A stretch of 6,004 bases of DNA from Bacillota bacterium (GCA_012841735.1 DUUE01000039.1:1-6004), one strand, 5' to 3'. Shown: positions 1 through 5,447, counted from the stretch's first letter. Numbers and translations are program-made. Notes: generated from the letters alone by a model not told the origin.

Positions 1-500
1 AATTCTGAAAGCAACGCCTCGCCGGCCTTTAAGCTTGCAGGCAGGTCAATAATACGCTGGTTTCGCGAGCCGCGGTAAAGCAGTGAAAGGTCGCGCTGCT
101 CCTGAAGATAGGGGCCGTCAATCAACAGGTCACAGGCTGCAAGCAACGCCGCCGTCGCTTGGTCCTGCCGCCCCTTCTTCAGCAGCTCTTCAAAAGTATA
201 ACCGCTATAAACAACGAGATGGATCTGACGCGACTTCAGCAGCCTGGCCAGGGCTGCCAGGGCCCGCGGCTGCAGGAAGGACTCGCCACCGGAAAAAGTA
301 ACACCACGGACATGCTTGTCACTTAAAATCTCCGCCGCCAGCTCATTAATGTCAGCCAACCTGCCGCCTTGCGGGTCGTGGGTCTGCGGATTGTGGCAGC
401 CGGGACAGTTGTGGTGGCAGCCCTGGGTAAACACAACCGTCCGCACCCCCGGGCCGTCCACCACGCTTTGTCTGTGCAAGCCGGCAATTCTTAGCTGCAT
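1..500 (-). CDS. nrdG: Anaerobic ribonucleoside-triphosphate reductase activating protein (radical SAM), 3' end cut by the window edge
   Basis: NrdG is the cytoplasmic iron-sulfur radical-SAM activase that cleaves S-adenosylmethionine to place the glycyl radical on NrdD. My translation of the minus strand from the ATG at 500 stays open for 166 codons to the window edge, so the C-terminus is missing. Near the N-terminus it reads VVDGPGVRTVVF, then the cluster motif GCHHNCPGCHNP, with C28, C32 and C35 in the CxxxCxxC spacing that binds the 4Fe-4S cluster. A SAM-contacting segment, TFSGGES, follows near residue 77, then VVYSGYTFEEL and CDLLIDGPY, both typical of NrdG. The usual family length of roughly 150-230 residues suggests little is missing. 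The start is supported by AAGGGGG seven bases upstream (508-514). It lies 67 bp behind nrdD and is probably co-transcribed with it. One small departure is GGES, where many relatives have GGDP or GGEP. Confidence 0.95.
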   Translation of the reverse strand, partial: MQLRIAGLHRQSVVDGPGVRTVVFTQGCHHNCPGCHNPQTHDPQGGRLADINELAAEILSDKHVRGVTFSGGESFLQPRALAALARLLKSRQIHLVVYSGYTFEELLKKGRQDQATAALLAACDLLIDGPYLQEQRDLSLLYRGSRNQRIIDLPASLKAGEALLSE

Positions 501-539
501 AACCCCACCCCCTTGCTATTTCTGCCCGTATTACTGCCT

Positions 540-568
540 AAAACCTCGCCTGTACGGCGGCAGGTTTT
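540..568 (-). other. Stem-loop between nrdD and nrdG
   Basis: On the minus strand AAAACCTGCC and GGCGAGGTTTT can pair as seven A/T-rich-to-C/G pairs plus GCC/GGC with one bulged G, around an eight-base loop. The 5' arm touches the nrdD stop codon. The 3' arm ends in TTTT but is followed by AGGCAG, not a long U-run, so it is at best a weak terminator. An RNA-processing or stability element, or partial attenuation that lowers nrdG relative to nrdD, would also fit. Only the inverted repeat is seen; the role is inference. Confidence 0.4.
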
Positions 569-2592
569 TACCGGAAGTGTATCTTCCGGTCGCGCAGTTC
601 AGCCAGTTTAGCGCTGTTAAAGCGTTCTTCCGTCGAAAGGTAGCCTGTAATGCGGCGAATGCGCCTGATATCCGTACCGCCGCAGCCCGGGCAGCAGTCG
701 TCTATGACGCCGCTGTAGCCGCAGCTCCGGCATTCGTCAATGGGATAATTGATGCCGCCGTAGCCGACATCGGCTTCGCTCATATGCCTGACAATATCCT
801 CCACCGCTTCATAGTTTTCTCCCGGCGGGGACTCCAGTTCCACATAGGCAATATGGCCGGCATCACAATACTTATGATACTGTCCTTCTATATCCAGCTT
901 GCCGTAAAGGGACATGACGTAATTCACCGGTACATGGACGGAATTGGTGTAGTATTCCTTGTCCGTCACCCCCGGGATAACGCCATAGATCTCGCGGTCC
1001 AGCTTGATAAAGCGCCCGGACAGGCCTTCCGCCGGTGTGGCCAGGAGAGTAAAATTCAGGTCAAACTCATCCGAGAACTGTGCCATGCGTTTCGACATGT
1101 GGGAAACAATTTTCTGGCCCAGTTCCTGGGCTTCCTTGTCTTCGCCATGATGTTTGCCGATCAAGACCATCAGTGTTTCCGCCAGGCCGATGAAACCGAT
1201 GGACAGGGTGCCGTTTTTAATTACCTCTTTAATGGGGTCATCCGGCTGCAGGTTCTCCGAACCCATGTACAGCTTCTGCCCCATTAAAAACGGCAGGTCC
1301 TTGGCCCGCAGATTGCCGATGATTTCGAACCTGTGCAGCAGCTGCCTGGCCGCCAGGCGCAGCAGGCGGTCCAGCTCCACGAAGAAAAGGTTAATATCGC
1401 GCGTCTGCAAAGCCAGCCGCGGCAGGTTGATGGAAACGAAGGCAATATTGCCGCGCCCGGCGGAAACCGCCTCGCCGTGGCGGTTGGCAATCACACGCGT
1501 GCGGCAGCCCATGTAGGCCACCTCATCCCCGTATTTGCTATTAAAAGAACTGTCCATGAAACTAAAGGTGGGATTGAGGCGCTTGGCCGCCACTTTCAGC
1601 GCATACTGGAAAATGTCGTAGTTGGGATCACCCGGGTCAAAGTTGACGCCTTTTTTCGTCCGGAAGACCAGGTTGGGGAAAATGGGGCTTTCCCCGCGGC
1701 CCAGACCCTTTTCAAAAGCTTTCAGCAAAGCCTTGGACACCGCCCAGCCCATCTCGCTGGTATCTGTCCCGAAGTTCAGCGAAGAGAAAGGTACCTGGGC
1801 ACCGGCGCGGGAATGCATGGTGTTTAAACTATAAACCAGTCCTTCCATGGCCTGGAAGATTTCTTCCTCATCGGGCTGCCTGGGCATTTCCGCGATGATT
1901 TGCGCCATGGCGCGGTCAAAATGCGGAAAACTCTGGCCGCCGAACATATCATTCTGGTTGCTTTGCAGAATAATTGCCGCCTGGGCGGCCGCCGAAGCAA
2001 TCCGCTTGGGGGGGCGGATATAACCGTAGCCAGTATTGAATCCCTGGCTTAACAATTTATATAAATCAATCTGCAGGCAGTTGAGCGTCTTGCCGTAATA
2101 GTCAAGGTCATGAATGTGAATGGCACCGTTGATATGAGCCTGGGCAAATTCTTCCGGCAGCAAATTGGACAGGTAATAGCTTTTGCTGGCCGCGCTGGCT
2201 ATTTGCAGCATCTTGGCAGACGGTGAATTGGAAACATTGGCATTCTCCCTGCTTGTTTCAATTAAAATCTCTTTCACCGTGTCCATCAGGTCGCTTTTGC
2301 CTTCGCGAATCCTGTTTCTCCTGTCCCGGTACAATATGTAGGCTTTTGCCGTGCGGGCATGTCCGTTTTCAATCAGAACTTTTTCCACCACATCCTGGAC
2401 TTCTTCCACCGCAGGTATGACGCCATTGTAACCCATTTTCACCAGTTCTTTAATAACCTGGGCGGTCAGGCGTTCGGCAATTTTCCTGTTCTCCCCGCCT
2501 ACTGCTTTGGCCGCCTTGAAAATGGCGTCGGTGATTTTTTCCGCGTTAAACGGCACTACCCGTCCGTCGCGTTTGCGAATTTCTGTAAACAT
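568..2592 (-). CDS. nrdD: Anaerobic (class III) ribonucleoside-triphosphate reductase, large subunit
   Basis: This 674-residue cytoplasmic enzyme makes deoxyribonucleotides from ribonucleoside triphosphates without oxygen, using a glycyl radical installed by NrdG. Residues 3-93 form an ATP-cone (KRDGRVVPFNAEKITDAIF at its start), the allosteric domain for dATP/ATP. The catalytic barrel follows. C172 (in KTLNCLQIDL) and C363 (in YMGCRTRV) are the likely active-site cysteines. QNDMFGGQSFPHFD and GRGNIAFVSINLPRL are family signatures. Near the C-terminus, C621/C624 and C634/C637 form a CxxC...CxxC zinc site. RRITGYL carries the glycyl-radical residue G650 in the usual place. Length and all key residues fit an intact enzyme. 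The ATG at 2592 is preceded by GCGAGGGA and lies 22 bp after the nrdR stop, so regulator and target are probably on one transcript. Being class III, it implies anaerobic growth. Confidence 0.98.
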   Translation of the reverse strand: MFTEIRKRDGRVVPFNAEKITDAIFKAAKAVGGENRKIAERLTAQVIKELVKMGYNGVIPAVEEVQDVVEKVLIENGHARTAKAYILYRDRRNRIREGKSDLMDTVKEILIETSRENANVSNSPSAKMLQIASAASKSYYLSNLLPEEFAQAHINGAIHIHDLDYYGKTLNCLQIDLYKLLSQGFNTGYGYIRPPKRIASAAAQAAIILQSNQNDMFGGQSFPHFDRAMAQIIAEMPRQPDEEEIFQAMEGLVYSLNTMHSRAGAQVPFSSLNFGTDTSEMGWAVSKALLKAFEKGLGRGESPIFPNLVFRTKKGVNFDPGDPNYDIFQYALKVAAKRLNPTFSFMDSSFNSKYGDEVAYMGCRTRVIANRHGEAVSAGRGNIAFVSINLPRLALQTRDINLFFVELDRLLRLAARQLLHRFEIIGNLRAKDLPFLMGQKLYMGSENLQPDDPIKEVIKNGTLSIGFIGLAETLMVLIGKHHGEDKEAQELGQKIVSHMSKRMAQFSDEFDLNFTLLATPAEGLSGRFIKLDREIYGVIPGVTDKEYYTNSVHVPVNYVMSLYGKLDIEGQYHKYCDAGHIAYVELESPPGENYEAVEDIVRHMSEADVGYGGINYPIDECRSCGYSGVIDDCCPGCGGTDIRRIRRITGYLSTEERFNSAKLAELRDRKIHFR

Positions 2593-2614
2593 GTCATTCC
2601 CTCGCTCTCCGTAG

Positions 2615-3082
2615 CTAGTCGGTTTTTCCCTTCTTCCGCGGCATTTCTGCCAGTGCTTTTTTGAAATCGTCTATGTCCTTAAATTTGTGGTACACGGAAG
2701 CAAAGCGGACATAGGCCACTTCATCAATGGCCAGCAGTTTGGCCAGAACACGCTGCCCGATTTCATCAGATGTTACTTCCTGTATAAAACTGCTGCGCAA
2801 TTCCTTTTCCAGCTCGTCCACCAGTTCCTCAAATACAGACAATGGTATTTTTTGCTTGCCCCCTGCATAGATGAGACCGTTGATTATTTTGGTGCGATCA
2901 AAGAGCTGCCTGCTCCCGTCACGTTTTACCACAATGAGCGGCGACTCTTCCAGTTTTTCATAAGTGGTAAAACGCTTTTCACACATGGTACACTCCCGCC
3001 GCCGGCGAATGGCGGCGCCTTCGTCTGTCGAACGGGAGTCAATCACACGGCTTTCCGGACATCCACAGTACGGGCATTTCAC
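2615..3082 (-). CDS. nrdR: Transcriptional repressor NrdR of ribonucleotide reductase genes (GTG start)
   Basis: NrdR is a zinc-ribbon/ATP-cone regulator that senses nucleotides (ATP versus dATP) and binds paired NrdR boxes to repress nrd promoters. With the GTG start the protein has 155 residues, the normal family size, and begins MKCPYCGCPESRVIDSR, almost the textbook NrdR N-terminus. C3/C6 and C31/C34 (ECTMC) form the zinc ribbon. RFTTYEKLEE links to the ATP-cone at about 49-139 (VVKRDGSRQLFDRTKI at its start, VAYVRFASVYHKFKDIDDF at its end). The longer reading from 3112 and the ATG at 3088 are less likely. GGGAGGT (3089-3095) abuts that ATG directly but lies six bases from the GTG at 3082, and the extra residues are not family-like. 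The C-terminal tail is basic. It sits downstream of two NrdR boxes, so autoregulation is expected, and just upstream of nrdD. Confidence 0.97.
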   Translation of the reverse strand: MKCPYCGCPESRVIDSRSTDEGAAIRRRRECTMCEKRFTTYEKLEESPLIVVKRDGSRQLFDRTKIINGLIYAGGKQKIPLSVFEELVDELEKELRSSFIQEVTSDEIGQRVLAKLLAIDEVAYVRFASVYHKFKDIDDFKKALAEMPRKKGKTD

Positions 3083-3088
3083 CGGCAT

Positions 3089-3095
3089 ACCTCCC
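3089..3095 (-). promoter_or_regulatory. Ribosome binding site that decides the nrdR start
   Basis: Minus-strand GGGAGGT ends immediately before the ATG at 3088, leaving no spacer, but lies six bases before the in-frame GTG at 3082. Initiation at the GTG also gives the expected N-terminus MKCPYCG, so the site favours the GTG. Confidence 0.7.
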
Positions 3096-3103
3096 TGCCA
3101 CTG

Positions 3104-3119
3104 ATACAACATATAGTAT
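3104..3119 (-). promoter_or_regulatory. NrdR box 1 (start-proximal)
   Basis: The plus strand reads ATACAACATATAGTAT, which fits the known NrdR-box pattern acaCwAtATaTwGtgt at most conserved positions, including the leading C, the central ATAT and the TAG core. It lies immediately downstream of the predicted transcription start of nrdR (about 3120), where a bound repressor would block RNA polymerase. Its start is exactly 31 bp from that of box 2, the spacing expected for cooperative NrdR binding on one helix face. Sequence match and spacing are seen; binding is inferred. Confidence 0.82.
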
Positions 3120-3126
3120 TGGCATT

Positions 3127-3155
3127 ATTATACAACACCATATATAGTATGGCAA
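3127..3155 (-). promoter_or_regulatory. Sigma-A promoter of the nrdR-nrdD-nrdG operon
   Basis: On the minus strand the -35 hexamer is TTGCCA (3150-3155) and the -10 hexamer is a perfect TATAAT (3127-3132), separated by 17 bp. The transcript should begin near 3120, giving a leader of about 38 bases to the nrdR GTG. NrdR box 2 fills most of the spacer and touches the -35, and box 1 starts at the transcript start, so NrdR could exclude polymerase. The promoter lies after the ymxH gene and points at nrdR, so the nrd genes can be expressed independently of the sporulation genes. Confidence 0.85.
3135..3150 (-). promoter_or_regulatory. NrdR box 2 (promoter-overlapping)
   Basis: The plus strand reads ACACCATATATAGTAT, a close match to acaCwAtATaTwGtgt: ACAC, then ATATAT, then AGT. 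It lies between the -35 and -10 elements of the nrdR promoter and overlaps the first base of the -35. Fifteen bases separate it from box 1 (31 bp between box starts), about three helical turns. It is the better of the two matches. Confidence 0.85.
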
Positions 3156-3180
3156 GGGTTTTTCAGCGGAAAAAGCGGGC

Positions 3181-3209
3181 GAAAGCAGGCGGCACGGCGG
3201 GCAGCCTGC
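3181..3209 (-). terminator. Possible weak terminator after ymxH
   Basis: Minus-strand GCAGGC (3204-3209) can pair with GCCTGC (3185-3190) around a 13-base GC-rich loop, followed by TTTC and, after a further GC-rich stretch, TTTTT. It starts five bases after the ymxH stop codon and lies before the nrdR promoter, the right place for a terminator. The stem is short and the first U-run is only three bases, so some read-through into nrdR is plausible. Confidence 0.33.
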
Positions 3210-3214
3210 AACTG

Positions 3215-3460
3215 TCACCCTGTAAGTCCTCTTACTTCCACCAGGATAGTATCTACGCCAATTTTCACTATATTTTCCCACGGAATGACATAATCGCGCC
3301 CGCTGCCCAAAAAACTGAACAGCCCTGTGCTGCCCGGGACGATAATGGCGGCCACACGCCCGTTTTCCAGGTCAAGATCCAAATCGCAGATCACACCAAG
3401 GCGCCTGCCGTCCACAATATTAATAACTTCCCTGCTGCGGAGGTCGGAAATTTTAACCAT
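3215..3460 (-). CDS. ymxH: YlmC/YmxH family sporulation protein (PRC-barrel domain)
   Basis: This 81-residue protein is essentially one PRC-barrel domain, a small beta-rich fold shared with the photosynthetic reaction centre H subunit and RimM. It has no signal peptide or membrane segment, so it should be cytoplasmic. Its start, MVKISDLRSREVINIVDG, the middle LGVICDLDLDLENGRV, and the end DYVIPWENIVKIGVDTILVE are typical of the YlmC/YmxH family, which is conserved in spore formers near sigG. The exact biochemical role is not known to me. The ATG at 3460 has AGAGGTG five bases-odd upstream (3465-3471). It follows the terminator at 3566-3593 and so probably has its own promoter, though I find no convincing one. 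The symbol is a family name; ylmC would be equally defensible. Confidence 0.9.
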   Translation of the reverse strand: MVKISDLRSREVINIVDGRRLGVICDLDLDLENGRVAAIIVPGSTGLFSFLGSGRDYVIPWENIVKIGVDTILVEVRGLTG

Positions 3461-3565
3461 TTCACACCTCTTCTTTCTCTCCCTTTCCTACAGTATATGC
3501 TGCCTGGCCTGTCCGGAAACACAAAAAAAGGGCTTGCCGCGCCTGTACTTGTGCCGGGCAAAACC

Positions 3566-3593
3566 AAAAAAAATCACCCCGGACCGGCCGGGG
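3566..3593 (-). terminator. Rho-independent terminator of the sigE-sigG block
   Basis: On the minus strand CCCCGG (3588-3593) pairs with CCGGGG (3577-3582) around the loop CCGGT, followed by TGA and eight consecutive T (3566-3573). It begins five bases after the stop codon of the small exported-protein gene. It should end transcripts coming from spoIIGA-sigE or from the sigG promoter. A second run of seven T (3523-3529) lacks a good stem and is not called. Confidence 0.9.
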
Positions 3594-3598
3594 AACTT

Positions 3599-3796
3599 TC
3601 AGGGCCAAAAATCGGAGACGGGAGCTACACGCCGGTAAAAAATCCGGCCGTCCACCTCCTGTATTTCAGCAACACGGATCAGGTTGGACTGGTTAAAAGC
3701 CTGTACCGCTTCGCCCGGAGGAGACAGGAACACGAAAAGCAGGGTGAGAAGCAGCATGATGCCTGTTGCCCCTCTGCAAAGCAATTTCTTGTGCAC
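3599..3796 (-). CDS. Small exported protein of unknown function, downstream of sigG (GTG start)
   Basis: I do not recognise this 65-residue protein. It starts MHKKLLCRG, a basic n-region, followed by a hydrophobic stretch IMLLLTLLFVFL (about residues 13-24). PPGEAVQAFNQ comes next, where AVQA before F is a plausible signal-peptidase site near residue 33. The mature part would be about 32 residues with mixed charge (IRVAEIQEVDGRIFYRR) and an aromatic end, DFWP. A single-pass membrane anchor is the alternative. The GTG at 3796 is chosen because a perfect AAGGAGG (3805-3811) lies eight bases upstream; the earlier GTG at 3805 is inside that site. It follows sigG by 31 bp and precedes the terminator, so it is probably co-transcribed with sigG. 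Expression in the forespore, with export into the space between the two membranes, is inference. The strong Shine-Dalgarno argues for a real gene. Confidence 0.75.
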   Translation of the reverse strand: MHKKLLCRGATGIMLLLTLLFVFLSPPGEAVQAFNQSNLIRVAEIQEVDGRIFYRRVAPVSDFWP

Positions 3797-3802
3797 CTTC
3801 TC

Positions 3803-3811
3803 CACCTCCTT
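3803..3811 (-). promoter_or_regulatory. Strong ribosome binding site of the small exported-protein gene
   Basis: The minus strand reads AAGGAGGTG, fully complementary to the 16S rRNA 3' end. It is eight bases from the GTG at 3796 and covers the alternative GTG at 3805, which decides the start. A ten-base palindrome (TTCAGCTGAA, 3810-3819) overlaps its upstream edge. Confidence 0.75.
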
Positions 3812-3827
3812 CAGCTGAAATCAAAGC

Positions 3828-4601
3828 TTACTGTACATGTTTCCGCAAATGAGAAAGGGCCGCTTTTTCCAGCCGTGAAACCTGGGCCTGGGAAATACCG
3901 ATTTCGTCCGCTACTTCCATCTGTGTTTTCCCCCGGTAAAAGCGCAGGGTCAGAATCAGTTTTTCCCGCTCATTCAGTTTTTGCAGTGCCTCTTTGACGG
4001 CAAGAACTTCCAGCCACTTCTCATTTTCATTTTTTTCGTCCGAAATCTGGTCCATGACGAAAATCGGGTCGCCGCCGTCATGGTAAATGGGTTCGAAAAG
4101 TGAAACCGGTTCCTGGATGGCATCCAGGGCAAAAACTATATCTTCCCTTTTCAGGTCCAATTCACTGGCTATCTCGCTGATATTGGGCTCCCGGCCCAGG
4201 CGGTTGGCCAGGCTGTCCCGCACCTGCAGGACTTTGTAAGCAATGTCCCGCAGGGAACGGGAAACACGGATCGGATTGTTGTCCCGCAGATAGCGGCGGA
4301 TTTCGCCGATAATCATGGGCACGGCATAGGTGGAAAACTTGACATTCTGTCCCAGATCAAAGTTGTCAATGGCTTTAATCAGGCCAATGCAGCCAACCTG
4401 AAACAGATCATCCACATATTCACCCCGGTTATTGAAGCGTTGGATAACACTCAGGACAAGCCGCAGGTTCCCGTTTACCAGCTTCTCCCTGGCGCTTTCA
4501 TCCCCGGCCTGCAACTGTTTAAACAGCCGGCGCATTTCATCATTCTTCAGGACGGGCAGTTTTGCTGTATTCACTCCGCAGATTTCAACCTTGTTAAGCA
4601 A
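3828..4601 (-). CDS. sigG: RNA polymerase sporulation sigma factor sigma-G (TTG start)
   Basis: Sigma-G directs late forespore transcription after engulfment (spore coat-facing small acid-soluble proteins, germination genes). The 257-residue protein begins MLNKVEICGV, the sigma-G hallmark N-terminus, then LPVLKNDEMRRLF. Region 2 spans about 36-106 (NLRLVLSVIQRFNNRGEYVD, then FSTYAVPMIIGEIRRYLRD). Region 3 spans about 112-190, with DAIQEPVSLFEPIY and GGDPIFVMDQISDE. Region 4 spans about 200-253, with the helix-turn-helix KTQMEVADEIGISQAQVSRL. N43 corresponds by my count to N45 of the B. subtilis protein, a residue linked in the literature to inhibition by CsfB/Gin. The TTG at 4601 is preferred because GGGAGGAG (4609-4616) lies seven bases upstream and because upstream residues are not family-like. 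A sigma-F-like promoter precedes it, and read-through from sigE is also possible. Confidence 0.98.
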   Translation of the reverse strand: MLNKVEICGVNTAKLPVLKNDEMRRLFKQLQAGDESAREKLVNGNLRLVLSVIQRFNNRGEYVDDLFQVGCIGLIKAIDNFDLGQNVKFSTYAVPMIIGEIRRYLRDNNPIRVSRSLRDIAYKVLQVRDSLANRLGREPNISEIASELDLKREDIVFALDAIQEPVSLFEPIYHDGGDPIFVMDQISDEKNENEKWLEVLAVKEALQKLNEREKLILTLRFYRGKTQMEVADEIGISQAQVSRLEKAALSHLRKHVQ

Positions 4602-4608
4602 GCTCCAT

Positions 4609-4616
4609 CTCCTCCC
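4609..4616 (-). promoter_or_regulatory. Ribosome binding site that decides the sigG start
   Basis: Minus-strand GGGAGGAG is seven bases from the TTG at 4601. The TTG at 4631 would place this site inside the coding region, and the ATG between site and TTG is out of frame. Starting at 4601 gives the family N-terminus MLNKVEICGV. Confidence 0.75.
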
Positions 4617-4657
4617 GGCTGAAAATGACAAGGAAGAAAATCCCCTGTCCTACCTGC

Positions 4658-4685
4658 AGTATATCCGGAGAGGGTGTTTTTATAC
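4658..4685 (-). promoter_or_regulatory. Candidate sigma-F (forespore) promoter of sigG
   Basis: On the minus strand GTATA (4681-4685) is followed after 14 bp by GGATATACT (4658-4666). These match the sigma-F patterns I know, GywTA for -35 and GGnnAnAnT for -10, at every fixed position. The spacer is about one base shorter than the usual 15. The site lies in the 117-bp gap between sigE and sigG, and in B. subtilis sigG is switched on by sigma-F, so position and function agree. The transcript would start near 4650, leaving a leader of about 50 bases. Sigma-G could also use it for autoregulation, since the two factors overlap in specificity. Confidence 0.6.
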
Positions 4686-4718
4686 AGATAAAGCTTGCAT
4701 GGCCTGGCAGATTTTGCT

Positions 4719-5447
4719 TTATTCCATTTTCTTGATTTCTTTTTTCAGGCGTTTAATGATGCGTTTTTCCAGCCGGGAAATATAGGACTGTGAAATGCCA
4801 AGCAGTACGGCCACCTCTTTTTGCGTTTTTTCCTCCTGGCCCAAAAGGCCGAAACGCAGTTCCATAATCTTTTTTTCCCTGCAGTTCAGTTTTTCTATGG
4901 CAGAGTAGAGCAGTTTCCGTTCCACTTCCGCCTCCAGGTTTTTCAGCACCAGGTCATTTTCTGTTCCCAGCACGTCGGAAAGCAACAATTCATTGCCGTC
5001 CCAGTCCACATTCAGCGGCTCGTCAAAAGATACTTCCGCTTTTACTTTATTATTCCGCCGCAAAAACATTAAAATTTCATTTTCAATGCATTTTGAGGCA
5101 TACGTGGCCAGCTTGATATTTTTATGCGGGTCAAAAGTGTTGACGGCTTTAATTAAACCAATGGTGCCGATGGAAACGAGATCATCAATATGAATGCCGG
5201 TATTTTCGAATTTTCTGGCAATATAAACCACAAGCCGCAAATTACGTTCAATTAAAACTGTTTTTACCGCATAATCTCCCTGTTTCAACTGTTCCAGCAG
5301 GTAAATTTCTTCTTCCTGAGAGAGCGGCGGGGGCAGAGTTTCCGAGCTGCCCACATAATAGATTTCCGGCAGGTATTCCAGCCCCAGTCGCTGCAGCAGC
5401 CGCAGGTACAGCAGGCGCAAACGCAGTCTCCAAAGCGCCGGTCTCAA
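4719..5447 (-). CDS. sigE: RNA polymerase sporulation sigma factor pro-sigma-E (TTG start)
   Basis: Sigma-E controls early mother-cell gene expression and is made as an inactive precursor that SpoIIGA cleaves at the septum. The 242-residue product begins with a basic, leucine-rich pro-sequence (residues 1 to about 29, LRLRLLYLRLLQRLGL) suited to a membrane-bound amphipathic helix. The conserved EIYYVGSSETLPPPL follows, around the known processing site. Region 2 lies at about 65-134 (ERNLRLVVYIARKFENTG, LATYASKCIENEILMFLRR), then VSFDEPLNVDWDGNELLLSD. Region 4 lies at about 175-235 with the helix-turn-helix KTQKEVAVLLGISQSYISRL. Length is near the 239 residues of B. subtilis. The TTG at 5447 overlaps the spoIIGA stop (TTGA) and has AAGGGGG nine bases upstream (5457-5463). 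A later start within the pro-sequence cannot be excluded. It is translationally coupled to spoIIGA, whose upstream promoter lies outside the window. Confidence 0.97.
   Translation of the reverse strand: MRPALWRLRLRLLYLRLLQRLGLEYLPEIYYVGSSETLPPPLSQEEEIYLLEQLKQGDYAVKTVLIERNLRLVVYIARKFENTGIHIDDLVSIGTIGLIKAVNTFDPHKNIKLATYASKCIENEILMFLRRNNKVKAEVSFDEPLNVDWDGNELLLSDVLGTENDLVLKNLEAEVERKLLYSAIEKLNCREKKIMELRFGLLGQEEKTQKEVAVLLGISQSYISRLEKRIIKRLKKEIKKME

Noticed and set aside
316..1287. A 323-codon open frame on the plus strand
   Set aside because: It is antisense to nrdG and the 3' part of nrdD, both clearly real, and its product matches no family I know. Long shadow frames are expected opposite GC-rich coding DNA.
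3083..3112. Upstream extension of nrdR to 3112 or 3088
   Set aside because: The extra residues (MLYQWQGGMP) are not family-like, and box 1 would lie within the start region of the longest form. The Shine-Dalgarno fits the GTG at 3082 instead.
3039..3281. An 80-codon minus-strand frame between ymxH and nrdR
   Set aside because: It overlaps the 3' end of ymxH and the 5' end of nrdR in another frame and covers the nrdR promoter and both boxes, so it is a by-product of these elements.
3523..3529. Seven-T run on the minus strand as a second terminator
   Set aside because: The DNA before it forms only a three-base-pair stem, so it does not qualify, unlike the hairpin at 3577-3593.
2687..3997. A 436-codon open frame on the plus strand
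   Set aside because: It runs antisense across nrdR, ymxH, the small exported gene and the sigG end, including two intergenic regions. Its product has no recognisable domain and there is no ribosome binding site of note. The minus-strand genes explain the DNA.
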